DNA of 64,000 nt from Nonlabens ulvanivorans (GCF_000755285.1 NZ_BBMK01000001.1:682001-746000); one strand, 5' to 3'; shown: positions 39,401 through 49,038, counted from the first letter of the stretch. Notes: generated by a model not told the origin, from the letters alone. A program made the numbers and translations.

Positions 39401-39788
39401 CTCTACCAGTTCCTGTGGACCATGAACCAGTTCCTTGAATAGAGAAAGGACCGATAGCACTCCAGTTTGAAGTATCAGAAAGCCCACTTTTTCTAAAATC
39501 TCTTTCATTTATAATGGATTCTAGTTCTTGTACACCTTGTATTGTTCCATCTTCTTTCACATAGGCCTTTGCAGCATCTAACCATCGCATGAATGGTTTG
39601 TAACCACTTCCTTTAGCATTTTTATCATGGATTTCCCAATAGGTTTCTCCTGCATTTTTAATATCCTGGTAGGTAATTTCATTTTCAGATTTTAGTTCTC
39701 TTAATTGCTCCATCCATGGATTGTCGAGTCCTGGTTGAGCTGTTGAAAAAGCAAATCCAATAAGGATTAAAAAAGATAATAACTTCAT
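36436..39788 (-). CDS. Secreted BNR/sortilin-like beta-propeller with T9SS sorting domain, frameshifted near 37173
   Basis: About 1117 residues after repair. Signal peptide (LLSFLILIGFAFSTAQ), a helical spacer, many BNR/Asp-box-like repeats (SxDxGxTW, for example STDAGVTWTPI, SVDGGLTWNS, STDNGVSF), a CARDB-like domain (about 745-840), a MAM-like/immune-inhibitor-type domain and a type A T9SS sorting domain (VFPNPSKGDFTLSW, YDVTGKLIS, MYFLNITT). The break CAATGGAACG gains one G to read QWERGVPAGPILNQ. A cell-surface adhesin or glycan-binding protein is likely. Confidence 0.85.
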
Positions 39789-40011
39789 AAAATGGTTTTA
39801 ATGGTGGCGCAATATAATGGACAGAAGTCACGATTTGATAACATCTTGTTAAATATGTCCTAAATACCTTGGAAACTAACAGTTTTTTTAAAGTTTAATC
39901 GACAAAAAGAGTAAGGTAAGATCTCAATAAGTAGTTCTTACCGTCGTAAAAGACTATAACAAGGCTATTACCGCAATTATCATAATGTATAATAGCCAAC
40001 TTGTCATTTAT

Positions 40012-40511
40012 TTAAGGGACCTTTTTAAGTGCTAATTCCTTTTTATAATTATCATCCCATAGCTTTTTGAGCTCCGTGAGTGACGCAACATTTTCATTAG
40101 GTACAGCTATGGACAGTACATAATGAGCAATTTTATAAACTCCATCTTCTTTTTTCAAGATACCACTACCACGACATATGCCATTTGTGTGTCTAATAGT
40201 TCGTCAAAATAAATTACACGATTGTATTGATAAATATGACGTTCGAGAGAAGTAAAAGACCAGGCTTTACCTTTATCAAAGTATGGTTTTGAGAAAGCTT
40301 TAAATTCTTGCAATTGCCAGTTTTCAGTTGCGTCAGTTCCTATAAAAACAGCATCACTGGTCATTAAATTAAAATAGTCATCATAGCTAGCAGTCGCTGC
40401 CGCAAGATGCCAGTTATCTATTGTACGATCTAATTGGTCAGTAGCTATAGTTTTTTGAGAACCGCAAGAAGAAATTATGATAGCGGTTAAAAGTAGAAGT
40501 GTTCTTTTCAT
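40012..40511 (-). CDS. SnoaL/DUF4440-like NTF2-fold lipoprotein, frameshifted near 40181
   Basis: About 166 residues after repair. The lipoprotein signal (TLLLLTAIIISSC) is followed by a cone-like NTF2 domain: YDDYFNLMTSDAVFIGTDATENW and, after the break, GICRGSGILKKEDGVYKIAHYVLSIAVPNE. CAAATGGCATA becomes CAAATGGGCATA on adding one G. Family members bind or isomerise small molecules; no catalytic residue can be assigned. Confidence 0.78.
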
Positions 40512-40598
40512 AGTTGTTAAAGATAAAACAGAAAAAATAAAGTAAATTCTAGTGTGGTCAGGTTTGGTCGACGCTCACAGTGTACTTAAATTCGATGT

Positions 40599-41162
40599 AT
40601 GGAAAAACATAAATGTGGTTGGTGCTTAGGCGATAAATTGTATGAATCATATCACGATACGGAATGGGGAAAGCCAGTCTATGATGATCAGACTCTTTTT
40701 GAATTTCTTATCCTAGAAACGATGCAGGCCGGACTTAGCTGGATTACAATCTTAAAAAAGCGTGCTAATTATTTTGATGCTTTAGATCAATTTGATATTC
40801 ATAAAATCTCAAATTACACTCAAGATAAACAAGATGAGTTGTTGATGAATTCTGGAATCATACGCAATAAATTAAAAATTAAATCAATCATCTCTAATGC
40901 ACAGTTATTTATAGATATCCAAAAAGAATATGGTAGTTTTTCCCAATTCATATGGAGTTATGTAGATGGTAAGCCTATCAAAAATAAGGTTGTAGATTAC
41001 AAGAAAGCACCTGCAAATACACCTCTTTCGGATCAGATTTCGAAAGATTTAAAAAAGAGAGGTTTCAAATTTGTTGGTTCTACAATAATGTATGCCTTTA
41101 TGCAGGCGACTGGAATGGTTAATGATCACGAGGTAAATTGTCATAGATATGATGAAGTTTAA
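40599..41162 (+). CDS. tag: DNA-3-methyladenine glycosylase I
   Basis: 187 residues. N-terminal CGWCLGDKLYESYHDTEWG holds a zinc-ligand Cys and the base-binding EWG; TMQAGLSWITILKKR and a C-terminal HEVNCHRY with zinc His/Cys complete the Tag signature. It removes 3-methyladenine from DNA. The following gene overlaps its end by 14 bp. Confidence 0.95.
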   Translation: MEKHKCGWCLGDKLYESYHDTEWGKPVYDDQTLFEFLILETMQAGLSWITILKKRANYFDALDQFDIHKISNYTQDKQDELLMNSGIIRNKLKIKSIISNAQLFIDIQKEYGSFSQFIWSYVDGKPIKNKVVDYKKAPANTPLSDQISKDLKKRGFKFVGSTIMYAFMQATGMVNDHEVNCHRYDEV

Positions 41163-41739
41163 GATTTTACTGTTTTTGATATTCGCTTTCGCGAAAGCGG
41201 ACTTTACAACAGCTCAACAAAATACTAATTCTAAGGTCGAGCAAGAAGAGCGAATTGAAATTGAAGATTTTCCTGTACAAGCGAGAAGTCTTATTTACAC
41301 GATTAGTAAAGCACGAAGGAAGATAAAATACTATCGAGAGACGGACGGTTCTTTTGTCTCTTATGAAGCTAAATATAAATTAAGTGGGCACAGATATAGT
41401 GTAGAATGCGATGAAAATGGCGTGCTGATTGATATAGAGGTACGCATTAAAAAAAGACACATAGAGTCTATTATCTTTAATAAAATATCAAGCGAACTTG
41501 CAGTAATAAGCAAACGTTTTAACATTGAAAAAATTCAAAAACAATACGTTATAGATGATCAAGACGCCTCGATTATATCTAATCGATTAGAAAATGATGA
41601 ATTTGATAATTATGAAATGATTGTCGCCTTTAAAGAAGAACATAAAATTTACCGTAAAGAATTACTTTTTAGTAGAGAAGGAATATTGCTAAAACAACGC
41701 GCAGTAAAAAAACTAAAATATGACTTCATACTATTTTAG
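41149..41739 (+). CDS. Exported protein of unknown function
   Basis: 196 residues with a signal peptide (ILLFLIFAFAKADFTTAQ) whose FAKA part is written by the genomic palindrome at 41185. The mature part is highly charged, with two repeats resembling PepSY-type units (YRETDGSFVSYEAKYKLSGHRYSVECDENGVLIDIEV), but I do not recognise a family. It overlaps tag upstream and the DUF2490 gene downstream by 20 bp, so translation is probably coupled. Confidence 0.7.
   Translation: MMKFKILLFLIFAFAKADFTTAQQNTNSKVEQEERIEIEDFPVQARSLIYTISKARRKIKYYRETDGSFVSYEAKYKLSGHRYSVECDENGVLIDIEVRIKKRHIESIIFNKISSELAVISKRFNIEKIQKQYVIDDQDASIISNRLENDEFDNYEMIVAFKEEHKIYRKELLFSREGILLKQRAVKKLKYDFILF
41185..41198. repeat. Genomic palindrome, copy 7
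   Basis: Perfect copy coding FAFAKA in the signal peptide of the exported protein at 41149. Confidence 0.9.
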
Positions 41740-42382
41740 GGTTTTTGCCTTTTTGTTCATGCCATTAATCTCAACTGCTCAAGTTGTAAATAATTATATC
41801 GTACAACCATCAATAAACCTGCGATGGGATAATAATGGAAGATGGATGTTCAATAGTGCTTTAGAACACCGCAGTGTTGTAAATAATGAATGGAATGCCT
41901 TACATGTTCAAGCGGTACAATTTGCTAGTTATGAGATAGGGTTTCATTCACAGATAGGATTAGGTGTGATGTATCGTGAACTTTTTGATGATCAACGGCC
42001 AGAAGAGCTAAGATTTACAGAACAGTTCGTATATGCACGCAAGTATAATAATCTTAAAATAGCGCACCGGTTGAGGTGGGATCAACGTATAAGAGGTGAA
42101 AATCTAACTCATCGATGGCGCTATCGCCTTTCAGGATCTATACCACTTAATGGAGGAACTGTGGACGCTACAGAATTTTATATAACATCTCGTTTAGAGA
42201 CTATTTTTATTGCGCAGGCAAATAAAAAATCAGGTTATGATCAACGAGTAGCTATAGGTCTAGGTAGAGCGCTCAATAAAAATATGAAATTGCAATTGGT
42301 GACGGAGTATCGCTGGGAAGATTATACTAATGATTTAAAACGCTCTTTATTCATTAATCTAGGTGTTTTCTATTCTTTATAG
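41720..42382 (+). CDS. DUF2490 outer-membrane beta-barrel-like protein
   Basis: 220 residues. After a signal peptide (AFLFMPLISTAQ) the protein is all alternating strands, with the DUF2490 pattern of EHRS, ELRFTEQF, HRLRWDQRI and TEYRWEDY, ending in the aromatic FYSL typical of barrels. Function unknown. It converges with aat, overlapping by 6 bp, so no terminator fits between. Confidence 0.82.
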   Translation: MTSYYFRVFAFLFMPLISTAQVVNNYIVQPSINLRWDNNGRWMFNSALEHRSVVNNEWNALHVQAVQFASYEIGFHSQIGLGVMYRELFDDQRPEELRFTEQFVYARKYNNLKIAHRLRWDQRIRGENLTHRWRYRLSGSIPLNGGTVDATEFYITSRLETIFIAQANKKSGYDQRVAIGLGRALNKNMKLQLVTEYRWEDYTNDLKRSLFINLGVFYSL

Positions 42383-43021
42383 ATAGCTTAAAAACGCCTC
42401 TCGATCTATTTCTACCGCACCTAAACTGTGTAGGTGATCATTGTATAGTTGTGCATCGATAAGAAAATAACCTTTAGACTTAAGAGTATTAACTAGATGT
42501 AGTAGGGCTATTTTACTAGCGTCTGTTGCTAGAGTAAACATAGATTCTCCACAAAAAATCTTTTTTTCAGGTAAGTCAATTCCATACAAGCCACCTACTA
42601 ATTTATCATCTTTAAAAACTTCAATACTTTTTGCGTGACCTAATTCATGTAAATTTGAATATGACGCTATAAAGTCGTTATTAATCCAGGTTCCATCTTC
42701 ATCCTGACGTTTTACGTGAGCACAATGTTGCATTACTTCAGTAAAGCAAGTATTTTCTTTAATGATATAACCTCTGTTGCGCAAGCTTTGCTTAAGAGAT
42801 TTTGTGATTCTCATAGGTTGATCACTTTGTAGATCAAAAACCATTCTAGGATCAGGACTCCACCAGCATATAGGATCGCCATCACTATACCATGGAAAAA
42901 TACCCGATTGATAGGCGAGTAGTAATCTTTCTACACTTAAATCACCACCTATTGCAAGTAAACCATGGTCTGGAGCACTACTGGGATGTGGAAAAATGAG
43001 ATTATGATCTAGAGTTTGCAC
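42377..43021 (-). CDS. aat: Leucyl/phenylalanyl-tRNA-protein transferase
   Basis: 214 residues with the family motifs FPHPSSAPDHGLLAIGGDLS, LAYQSGIFPWYSDGDPICWWSPDPR, GLYGIDL and CGESMF. It adds Leu or Phe to N-terminal Lys/Arg to mark proteins for ClpAP degradation. Full length; the start at 43021 fits the family. Confidence 0.95.
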   Translation of the reverse strand: MQTLDHNLIFPHPSSAPDHGLLAIGGDLSVERLLLAYQSGIFPWYSDGDPICWWSPDPRMVFDLQSDQPMRITKSLKQSLRNRGYIIKENTCFTEVMQHCAHVKRQDEDGTWINNDFIASYSNLHELGHAKSIEVFKDDKLVGGLYGIDLPEKKIFCGESMFTLATDASKIALLHLVNTLKSKGYFLIDAQLYNDHLHSLGAVEIDREAFLSYL

Positions 43022-43146
43022 GATTTTAGACGATTAAGTTTGCAATTTGAGATAAAAATGTTAATCTTTGAGAAGCCTTCTTATCTAATTTATTTCATCA
43101 TTGCTTTTTTTGAGTTTGTTTGAAGGCTAACCTATTAAGAAAGAAA

Positions 43147-43178
43147 ATCCCAACTGTAAAGGTTGGGATTTTTTATTT
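43147..43178. terminator. Terminator downstream of the GNAT gene
   Basis: AAATCCCAAC pairs with GTTGGGATTT around a 7-nt loop, with A/T runs on both sides. The stem sequence is nearly the same as that of the tRNA-Asn terminator. Confidence 0.78.
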
Positions 43179-43196
43179 TATAAATTTAAGTTAGTA

Positions 43197-43646
43197 TCAA
43201 CTTAGTTTTTTCTCAAAACAATAGCTGTTTTCTTTACCTGCGTATTGTCCATAATTATCAATAAGTGAGTAGCCTCTTTTTTTATAAAGCGCAATCGCCG
43301 CAGGTTGATTAATTCCTGTTTCTAGAATACATTTTTTAAAAGACAATTCTCTTGCCCATTGTTCTAGTTCCATAAGAACTTGAGAGGCAATACCATTGCC
43401 GCGATGTGCTTCTTTGGTATACATTCTTTTAATCTCTATAGAATATACATCATACTTTTTTAAGGCACCGCAACCTACAGGTATTTCGTTTTTGTAAACA
43501 ACCACAACTTCATTGATCTGATCTAATTTATTAAATTGATCATAAAAGGAGTGCTCATCACCATCGGTAATTGCTAGAAATGCATCTAGTTCTATCACCA
43601 TAGATCTAAAAGCAGTATTATGAGAATTAGTTCTTTCTAACCTCAT
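43197..43646 (-). CDS. GNAT-family N-acetyltransferase
   Basis: 149 residues with motif A of GNAT (IKRMYTKEAHRGNGIASQVLMELEQWA), which binds acetyl-CoA, and motif B (CILETGINQPAAIALYKKRGY). The acceptor is unknown. It is 15 bp downstream of the DUF3127 gene on the same strand. Confidence 0.9.
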   Translation of the reverse strand: MRLERTNSHNTAFRSMVIELDAFLAITDGDEHSFYDQFNKLDQINEVVVVYKNEIPVGCGALKKYDVYSIEIKRMYTKEAHRGNGIASQVLMELEQWARELSFKKCILETGINQPAAIALYKKRGYSLIDNYGQYAGKENSYCFEKKLS

Positions 43647-43661
43647 TGCAATAAAAAATTC

Positions 43662-44036
43662 TTAGAATGGTAAATCGTCGTGATCTTCATCTTTTGAATT
43701 TGATATAGGATCAAATTCATCAAATGGTGGAATATCTTGTGACGGTGCTGCTGGTGTAGCTCCTACACGCTCAATTCTCCATCCTACAATAGAGTTAAAA
43801 TATTTGATTTCTCCTTGAGGACTTTGCCATTCACGACCTCTTAAGTTGATACCTACTTTTACAGGCTCACCTACTTGAAAACTGTCTAATAAACTAGTTT
43901 TATCTTGAACAAATTCTAGCATTAAATGCTGTGGATATTGTTCTTCGGTAGTAATTACTAATTCGCGTTTTTGAAATCCACTAGCGCCAAAAGATTTAGT
44001 ATCACCTATTACTTTAATTTTTCCTTGTACATCCAT
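43662..44036 (-). CDS. DUF3127 protein with SSB-like acidic tail
   Basis: 124 residues. The OB-like core is the DUF3127 pattern (VQGKIKVIGDTKSFGASGFQKRELVITTEE; REWQSPQGEIKYFNSIVGWRIE). A Pro/Ala linker leads to DEDHDDLPF, which resembles the conserved acidic tip of SSB (DDDIPF) that recruits repair proteins. This suggests an SSB-related, DNA-metabolism role; I know of no proof. Confidence 0.82.
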   Translation of the reverse strand: MDVQGKIKVIGDTKSFGASGFQKRELVITTEEQYPQHLMLEFVQDKTSLLDSFQVGEPVKVGINLRGREWQSPQGEIKYFNSIVGWRIERVGATPAAPSQDIPPFDEFDPISNSKDEDHDDLPF

Positions 44037-44037
44037 G

Positions 44038-44888
44038 TTATAATAATATAATTTTCCACGCGTCCATAATGTTTCCTTGCAAGATCAATTCTTGAGCACG
44101 TATATGTTTTTCTTTAATATCTAAAATTGGTAATTTTTCCGCTTTCGCGAAAGCGATAACAGATTCCCTATCTGGAATAGCCTCAATATTTCCTAGTTTG
44201 CCCAGATCATTGCCGGTAAGAATCTCACTGTTTCTAGCGTGCTCTGGTAGTGCGTCCACACCTACACCTAGTGTTGCGAGTGGTTTAGGAACTTCAAACA
44301 TTGCATCTTTAGAACGGCAGTACCAGTTGCCACCCATACGGGCTACAGTATCAATTTTAACCTGATCAATCTTTCCGGTATCATCCAGTACGTCATCATT
44401 TACATGAACCATTACTACTTCACATATAATCAAATTTCCAGCGCCACCTTCTTGACCTAGCTCTACAATTTCCTTTACTTTACATTCAAACTGCACAGGA
44501 CTCTCGGCCACACGTGGTGGCGCAATGATGTCTGACGGCGCAGCAGTTAGTCCAGCTTTTACAAACTCATCTACACCAGCGTCATACTCTGTACTGCTCA
44601 ACGACATTTGTTGAACAATGTTATAGTTACTACATTGATAACGACCTCACCAGTAGCTCTTGCATTTATTAAAGTATGCTTTATAGAATTATCTCTCACC
44701 CGACGTGCAGGTGAAAAAATCATTATAGGTGGATTTGCACTAAAAACATTAAAAAAAGAATAAGGTGATAAATTTACATTTCCATCTTCATCAACTGTAC
44801 TGGCAAATGCTATAGGTCGTGGTTGTACCGCGCCTAGCATAATGCTGTGTAAATGAGCTGTTTTTGTGTCTTTAGGGTCTAGTTTCAA
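44038..44888 (-). CDS. Flavin reductase-like (FMN-binding split barrel) protein, frameshifted near 44625
   Basis: About 283 residues after repair. First frame: MLGAVQPRPIAFASTVDEDGNVNLSPYSFFNVFSANPP, the flavin-reductase signature. After the break (ACTATAAC to ACTTATAAC on the coding strand) it reads VVTYNIVQQMSLSS and goes on to FECKVKEIVELG. It probably binds FMN and reduces flavin or an acceptor. The genomic palindrome at 44141 is in-frame (IAFAKAE). Confidence 0.87.
44141..44154. repeat. Genomic palindrome, copy 8
   Basis: Perfect copy coding IAFAKAE in the flavin reductase-like gene. Confidence 0.9.
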
Positions 44889-45039
44889 GTTGCTTTTTTA
44901 AGGACAGCAAAGGTATGGAATTTACAGCGTTTTTATAAAATAGAAATGAGATTTAAACGAGACTATGTACTAGATATCATAAAAGCATGGTAAGTGCGTT
45001 TCACTTAATATACTATATTTAAATTTCTTAACAGATTTC

Positions 45040-46192
45040 ATGAATTTTACAGCAAACCGCAATGTTTTAAGATGGGTAATCATAGCCTTTGCAATGATCA
45101 TCACAGCTCTTATTCTTTGGAATACTTTTGAGTTTTTTCAACAGCTCAAGGAAAGTGAGCAAAAAAACATGAAAGAATATGAGATCGCCATTGACGATTT
45201 AGTTAATCAATCTTTAGAGGCTGAAATGGGGGAATCTTGGATCCACGGTTACTGAAAACACGACAACTATTCCAATGATAGAGGTTAATTATAAGGGCGA
45301 TATGAAAGCTCGTAATTTACCAGAGCATATCATGAATGATACGATAAAATTAAGAACGTTAATTGAGGAATATGCCTCTGAAAATGAACCTATTCGTATT
45401 AATTATGATGGTGAGCCTTTTCAGACTATTTACTATGGTGAGAGCCCAATTATTACTAAAATGAAGTATTTCCCAATGGCTTTGCTTTTGATATTAGTAT
45501 TGTTTGGTGCGGTTATCTGGTTTTTTTACCGCTCAACAAAAGCGAGTGAGCAAAATAAACTATGGGCTGGTATGGCTAAAGAAAGTGCTCATCAAATAGG
45601 GACGCCGCTTTCATCTTTAGTAGGCTGGACTACTTTACTTAAAGACACAGATGTGGATCCTAGTTATATCGTCGAAATGGAAAAGGACATCGTTAGATTA
45701 CAAACCATTACAGAGCGGTTTTCTAAAATAGGTTCTATTCCTACATTGTCTGAAATGGACATAGTAGATCAAACAGACAAGGCAGTTCATTATATTTCCT
45801 CACGCAGCTCAAAATTAGTAGCGTTTGATGTTGATTTACCTAGTCAGCCTATCATGGTAAAGCTTAATGAACAACTATATGCTTGGGTTATTGAGAATTT
45901 AATAAAAAATGGTATTGATGCCATGAAAGGTAAAGGAGCTATTAAAGTTTATCTGCGTGCAGATGCTCATAAGGTTTTTATTACGGTTTCTGATACAGGA
46001 AAAGGTATTCCCAAAAATCAGTGGAATCAAGTTTTTACTCCAGGTTTTACGACTAAAAAGAGAGGTTGGGGCTTAGGATTATCTCTAGCACATCGCATTA
46101 TAAGAGATTATCATAAAGGCACAATTAGGGTTTCAGAGAGTAAAAAAGATAAAGGAACCACTTTTGAAATTATGATTAATAGATTAAAATAA
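45040..46192 (+). CDS. Membrane sensor histidine kinase, frameshifted near 45230
   Basis: About 383 residues after repair. Two membrane helices (about 10-30 and 150-170) flank a small extracytoplasmic part. The H box is KESAHQIGTPLSSLVGW, common in Bacteroidota; the HATPase_c domain has ENLIKNGIDAM, SDTGKGI and GWGLGLSLA. A G5 run (45228-45232) breaks the frame; with G4 it reads EMGNLGSTVTENTTTIPMIEV. No partner regulator lies beside it. Stimulus unknown. Confidence 0.9.
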
Positions 46193-46304
46193 TCTACCTA
46201 AATACAAATGTTCTTTTGACGACAACAAAAGTTTAGTATTCTAAATTTTTTCATTCCTACTTCTTAACTTACTTTTGCTTATTCAAATTTATTCTAAATA
46301 AGCT

Positions 46305-46534
46305 TTGAGCGATACTATAGCACATCTTAAACGCGGCGAACAAGCACAATCGTTTCTTTTAATGAGGAACAAGTACCTCTTAAACTCCTTGAAATGGGAT
46401 GTTTACCAGGTAATGTTGTGATGATGATGGAAAGCGCACCTTTTCAAGATCCAATTTATCTCAATATAAATGGAACTTATCTAGCGATAAGGCGTGAAAC
46501 AGCTCAACAGATAATAGTGAAGCGTCATGGGTAA
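46305..46534 (+). CDS. feoA: FeoA-like ferrous iron transport protein, frameshifted near 46348
   Basis: About 76 residues after repair. A TTG start directly follows an in-frame stop and gives TIAHLKRGEQAQIVSF, then LLEMGCLPGNVVMMMESAPFQDPIYLNINGTYLAIRRETAQQI, the SH3-like FeoA fold. The break CACAATCG gains one A (CACAAATCG). FeoA supports FeoB. It overlaps feoB by 8 bp. An inverted repeat TTTAGTATTCTAAA lies at 46232-46245, a possible metal-regulator site. Confidence 0.82.
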
Positions 46535-48641
46535 ATCGATTAATGTTTCACTTATAGGTAATCCTAATACAGGAAAAACATCTTTATTTAATAGGCTTAC
46601 TGGTTTAAATCAGAAAGTAGGGAACTATCCAGGTATTACTGTAGAGAAAAAAGAAGGGATTTGTAAGCTAGACCGCAGTCTAAAGGCGCATATTCTAGAT
46701 TTACCTGGTACCTATAGTCTCAATACTTCTAGTCTAGATGAAAGTGTTGTTGTAGAAACGCTACTCAATAAAAATTCAAAGGACTATCCAGATGTTGCTG
46801 TGGTGGTTTCTGATATTGAGAATCTTAAACGTAATTTACTTCTATTTACACAGATTAAAGATCTTGAAATCCCAACCATATTAGTCATTAATATGGCTGA
46901 TCGCATGCAGCGCAAGGCAATTTCTTTAGATATTGAATTAATGGAGCAAGAACTTAATACTCGAGTAGTATTAGTTAGTGCTAGAAAAAATATTGGTGTT
47001 GATGATCTTAAAAGAGCTATTTCAGAATATAAAAATTTAAAATCTGTCCCTTGTGTAAATGCCTCGATCATTGATCCAGAATATTTTGCAACATTAAAAA
47101 AAGCCTATCCTAAACAGTCTATATATAAGCTTTGGTTAGTAATTACTCAAGATGTTAATTTTGGTAAAATAGATAGGAATAGGGATTTAGAAGATTTAAA
47201 ATCTAGTTCATTTGCTGTTAAGTCTGAAAGTGACTTAAAAAAAATGCAACACAAAGAAACAGTTGTGCGATACCAATTTATCAATGGTCTATTGACTAAG
47301 GTATTGAATGTAGATAAATCGCAAGCAAAAGATTTAAGGACTAGATTAGATAGAGTTTTACTTCATAAAGTATGGGGGGGTTATCTTATTTTCTTTGTGA
47401 TATTACTACTGATATTTCAAGCGATCTATGATTGGTCCACATATCCTATGGATTGGATAGACACCTTTTTTGCAAAAGCAAGTTCATGGGCTCAAACATC
47501 ACTTCCAGAAGGTCCTTTTACTGATCTTATATCAGAAGGAATTATCCCAGGACTGGGCGGTATCGTCATATTTATACCTCAAATTGCCTTTCTGTTTTTA
47601 TTTATAGCGATACTTGAAGAAAGCGGTTATATGAGTAGAGTAGTGTTCCTTATGGACCACATCATGAAAAAGTTTGGCTTGAGTGGTAAGAGTGTTGTGC
47701 CTCTAGTATCTGGTACAGCTTGTGCTATACCAGCGGTAATGGCCACTCGTAATATTGAAGATTGGAAAGAACGATTAATAACTATTCTAGTAGTGCCTTT
47801 CACCACTTGTTCTGCTAGATTACCTGTTTATTTAATAATTATAGCTCTAGTAATTCCAGAGCAAGAAGTATGGTGGATTTTTAATATGCAAGGTCTAACG
47901 CTGATGTTGTTATATATGTTAGGATTTGGTGCTGCAATATTTTCTGCCTGGGTACTTAATAAAATATTGCCTATTAAACGTAAGGCATTTTTTGTAATGG
48001 AGATGCCAGCTTATAAGTTGCCTATGCTTAAAAATGTGGGTATAACAGTTCTTGAAAAGACGAAAAGCTTTGTATTAGGTGCGGGAAAGATAATTATGGC
48101 GATATCAGTGATCTTATGGTTGCTAGCGAGTCATGGAATTGGTGAGCAGTTCACTAATGCAGAAGAGATTGTCAAAGAACAATATGCAGGTCAGAATTTA
48201 TCAGAAGAAGAATTGACTAATAAGATCGCATCACAACAATTAGAGCATAGTTTTATTGGGTATATAGGTAAAGGGATAGAGCCAGCTGTAAGACCGCTGG
48301 GTTATGATTGGAAAATAGGGATAGCCATTGTAAGCTCATTTGCAGCAAGAGAGGTTTTTGTAGGTACACTTGCAACCATATATAGTGTAGGAAGTGATGA
48401 AGAGGAGACGATTAAAAATCGTATGAAAGCTGAGGTTAATCCTATTCTAGGCGGACCATTATTTAACTTTGCTAGTGGTATATCATTATTGTTGTTCTAT
48501 GCATTTGCCATGCAGTGTATGAGTACACTTGCAATAGTAAAGCGAGAGACTAATAGTTGGAAATGGCCAGCGATTCAATTTACTGCTATGACAGTAATAG
48601 CATATTTTGCTGCGCTAGCGGCTTATCAAATTCTTAAATAG
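46527..48641 (+). CDS. feoB: Ferrous iron transporter FeoB
   Basis: 704 residues. The N-terminal G domain has G1 GNPNTGKTS, G3 DLPG and G4 NMAD; the membrane half has two Gate motifs (SGTACAIPAVMATR and the later FAAREVFVGT). It imports Fe2+ across the inner membrane. A G7 run (47374-47380) encodes HKVWGGYLIFF, where FeoB normally has WGY. Full length and intact. Part of a feoA-feoB-small-protein operon. Confidence 0.96.
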   Translation: MGKSINVSLIGNPNTGKTSLFNRLTGLNQKVGNYPGITVEKKEGICKLDRSLKAHILDLPGTYSLNTSSLDESVVVETLLNKNSKDYPDVAVVVSDIENLKRNLLLFTQIKDLEIPTILVINMADRMQRKAISLDIELMEQELNTRVVLVSARKNIGVDDLKRAISEYKNLKSVPCVNASIIDPEYFATLKKAYPKQSIYKLWLVITQDVNFGKIDRNRDLEDLKSSSFAVKSESDLKKMQHKETVVRYQFINGLLTKVLNVDKSQAKDLRTRLDRVLLHKVWGGYLIFFVILLLIFQAIYDWSTYPMDWIDTFFAKASSWAQTSLPEGPFTDLISEGIIPGLGGIVIFIPQIAFLFLFIAILEESGYMSRVVFLMDHIMKKFGLSGKSVVPLVSGTACAIPAVMATRNIEDWKERLITILVVPFTTCSARLPVYLIIIALVIPEQEVWWIFNMQGLTLMLLYMLGFGAAIFSAWVLNKILPIKRKAFFVMEMPAYKLPMLKNVGITVLEKTKSFVLGAGKIIMAISVILWLLASHGIGEQFTNAEEIVKEQYAGQNLSEEELTNKIASQQLEHSFIGYIGKGIEPAVRPLGYDWKIGIAIVSSFAAREVFVGTLATIYSVGSDEEETIKNRMKAEVNPILGGPLFNFASGISLLLFYAFAMQCMSTLAIVKRETNSWKWPAIQFTAMTVIAYFAALAAYQILK

Positions 48642-48769
48642 TGGAAATATTACAATATTTATTAGTTGCAGTTGTTGTTTTAGTTGCGCTAGGTTGGTTG
48701 TTTAGAAAGTCATTGTTTCCATCTAAAAAAGCGACCGGATGCGGTGACGGCAATTGTGGATGTCACTAA
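48641..48769 (+). CDS. FeoB-associated Cys-rich membrane protein (42 residues)
   Basis: A tiny protein read from a GTG start that overlaps the feoB stop (TAGTG). One hydrophobic helix (LLVAVVVLVALGWLF) is followed by a C-terminal Cys cluster (ATGCGDGNCGCH). This matches the small Cys-rich membrane proteins that follow feoB in many Bacteroidota; they may shuttle Fe2+. Too short for standard gene calls, but context and composition support it. Confidence 0.78.
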   Translation: MEILQYLLVAVVVLVALGWLFRKSLFPSKKATGCGDGNCGCH

Positions 48770-48791
48770 ATTATAAAACTTATAGAATAAA

Positions 48792-48820
48792 AAAAGCCCT
48801 TTCAATTTGAAAGGGCTTTT
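48792..48820. terminator. Bidirectional terminator between feo and cold-shock genes
   Basis: AAAAGCCCTTTC pairs perfectly with GAAAGGGCTTTT around AATTT. It serves the feo operon and possibly the convergent cold-shock gene. Confidence 0.88.
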
Positions 48821-48843
48821 GAATACAAAAAAATATGACTTTA

Positions 48844-49038
48844 TTACTGTATAACTCTTACGTTTACAGCATTCATTCCTTTTTTTCCTTCTTTTTCTTC
48901 ATACTCAACACGGTCACCTTCTCTAATCTCATCGATAAGTCCAGTTACATGCACGAAGCATTCGTTTTGTGATCCTTCTTCAACGATAAATCCAAATCCT
49001 TTAGACTCGTTGAAAAACTTTACAGTACCTTCTTTCAT
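48844..49038 (-). CDS. Cold-shock domain protein (CspA family)
   Basis: 64 residues forming one CSD: EGTVKFFNESKGFGFI (RNP1 KGFGFI) and CFVHVTGL (RNP2). RNP2 reads NECFVH instead of the usual DVFVH. It is an RNA chaperone binding single-stranded nucleic acid. A long A/T-rich leader (49039-49148) precedes it, common for cold-inducible genes. Confidence 0.93.
   Translation of the reverse strand: MKEGTVKFFNESKGFGFIVEEGSQNECFVHVTGLIDEIREGDRVEYEEKEGKKGMNAVNVRVIQ

Noticed and set aside
42925..42945. TCTACACTT inside the aat gene, and similar words at 32268 and 37762
   Set aside because: They match only part of the LytTR-type core, lie inside genes and have no -7 box at 57-58 bp.
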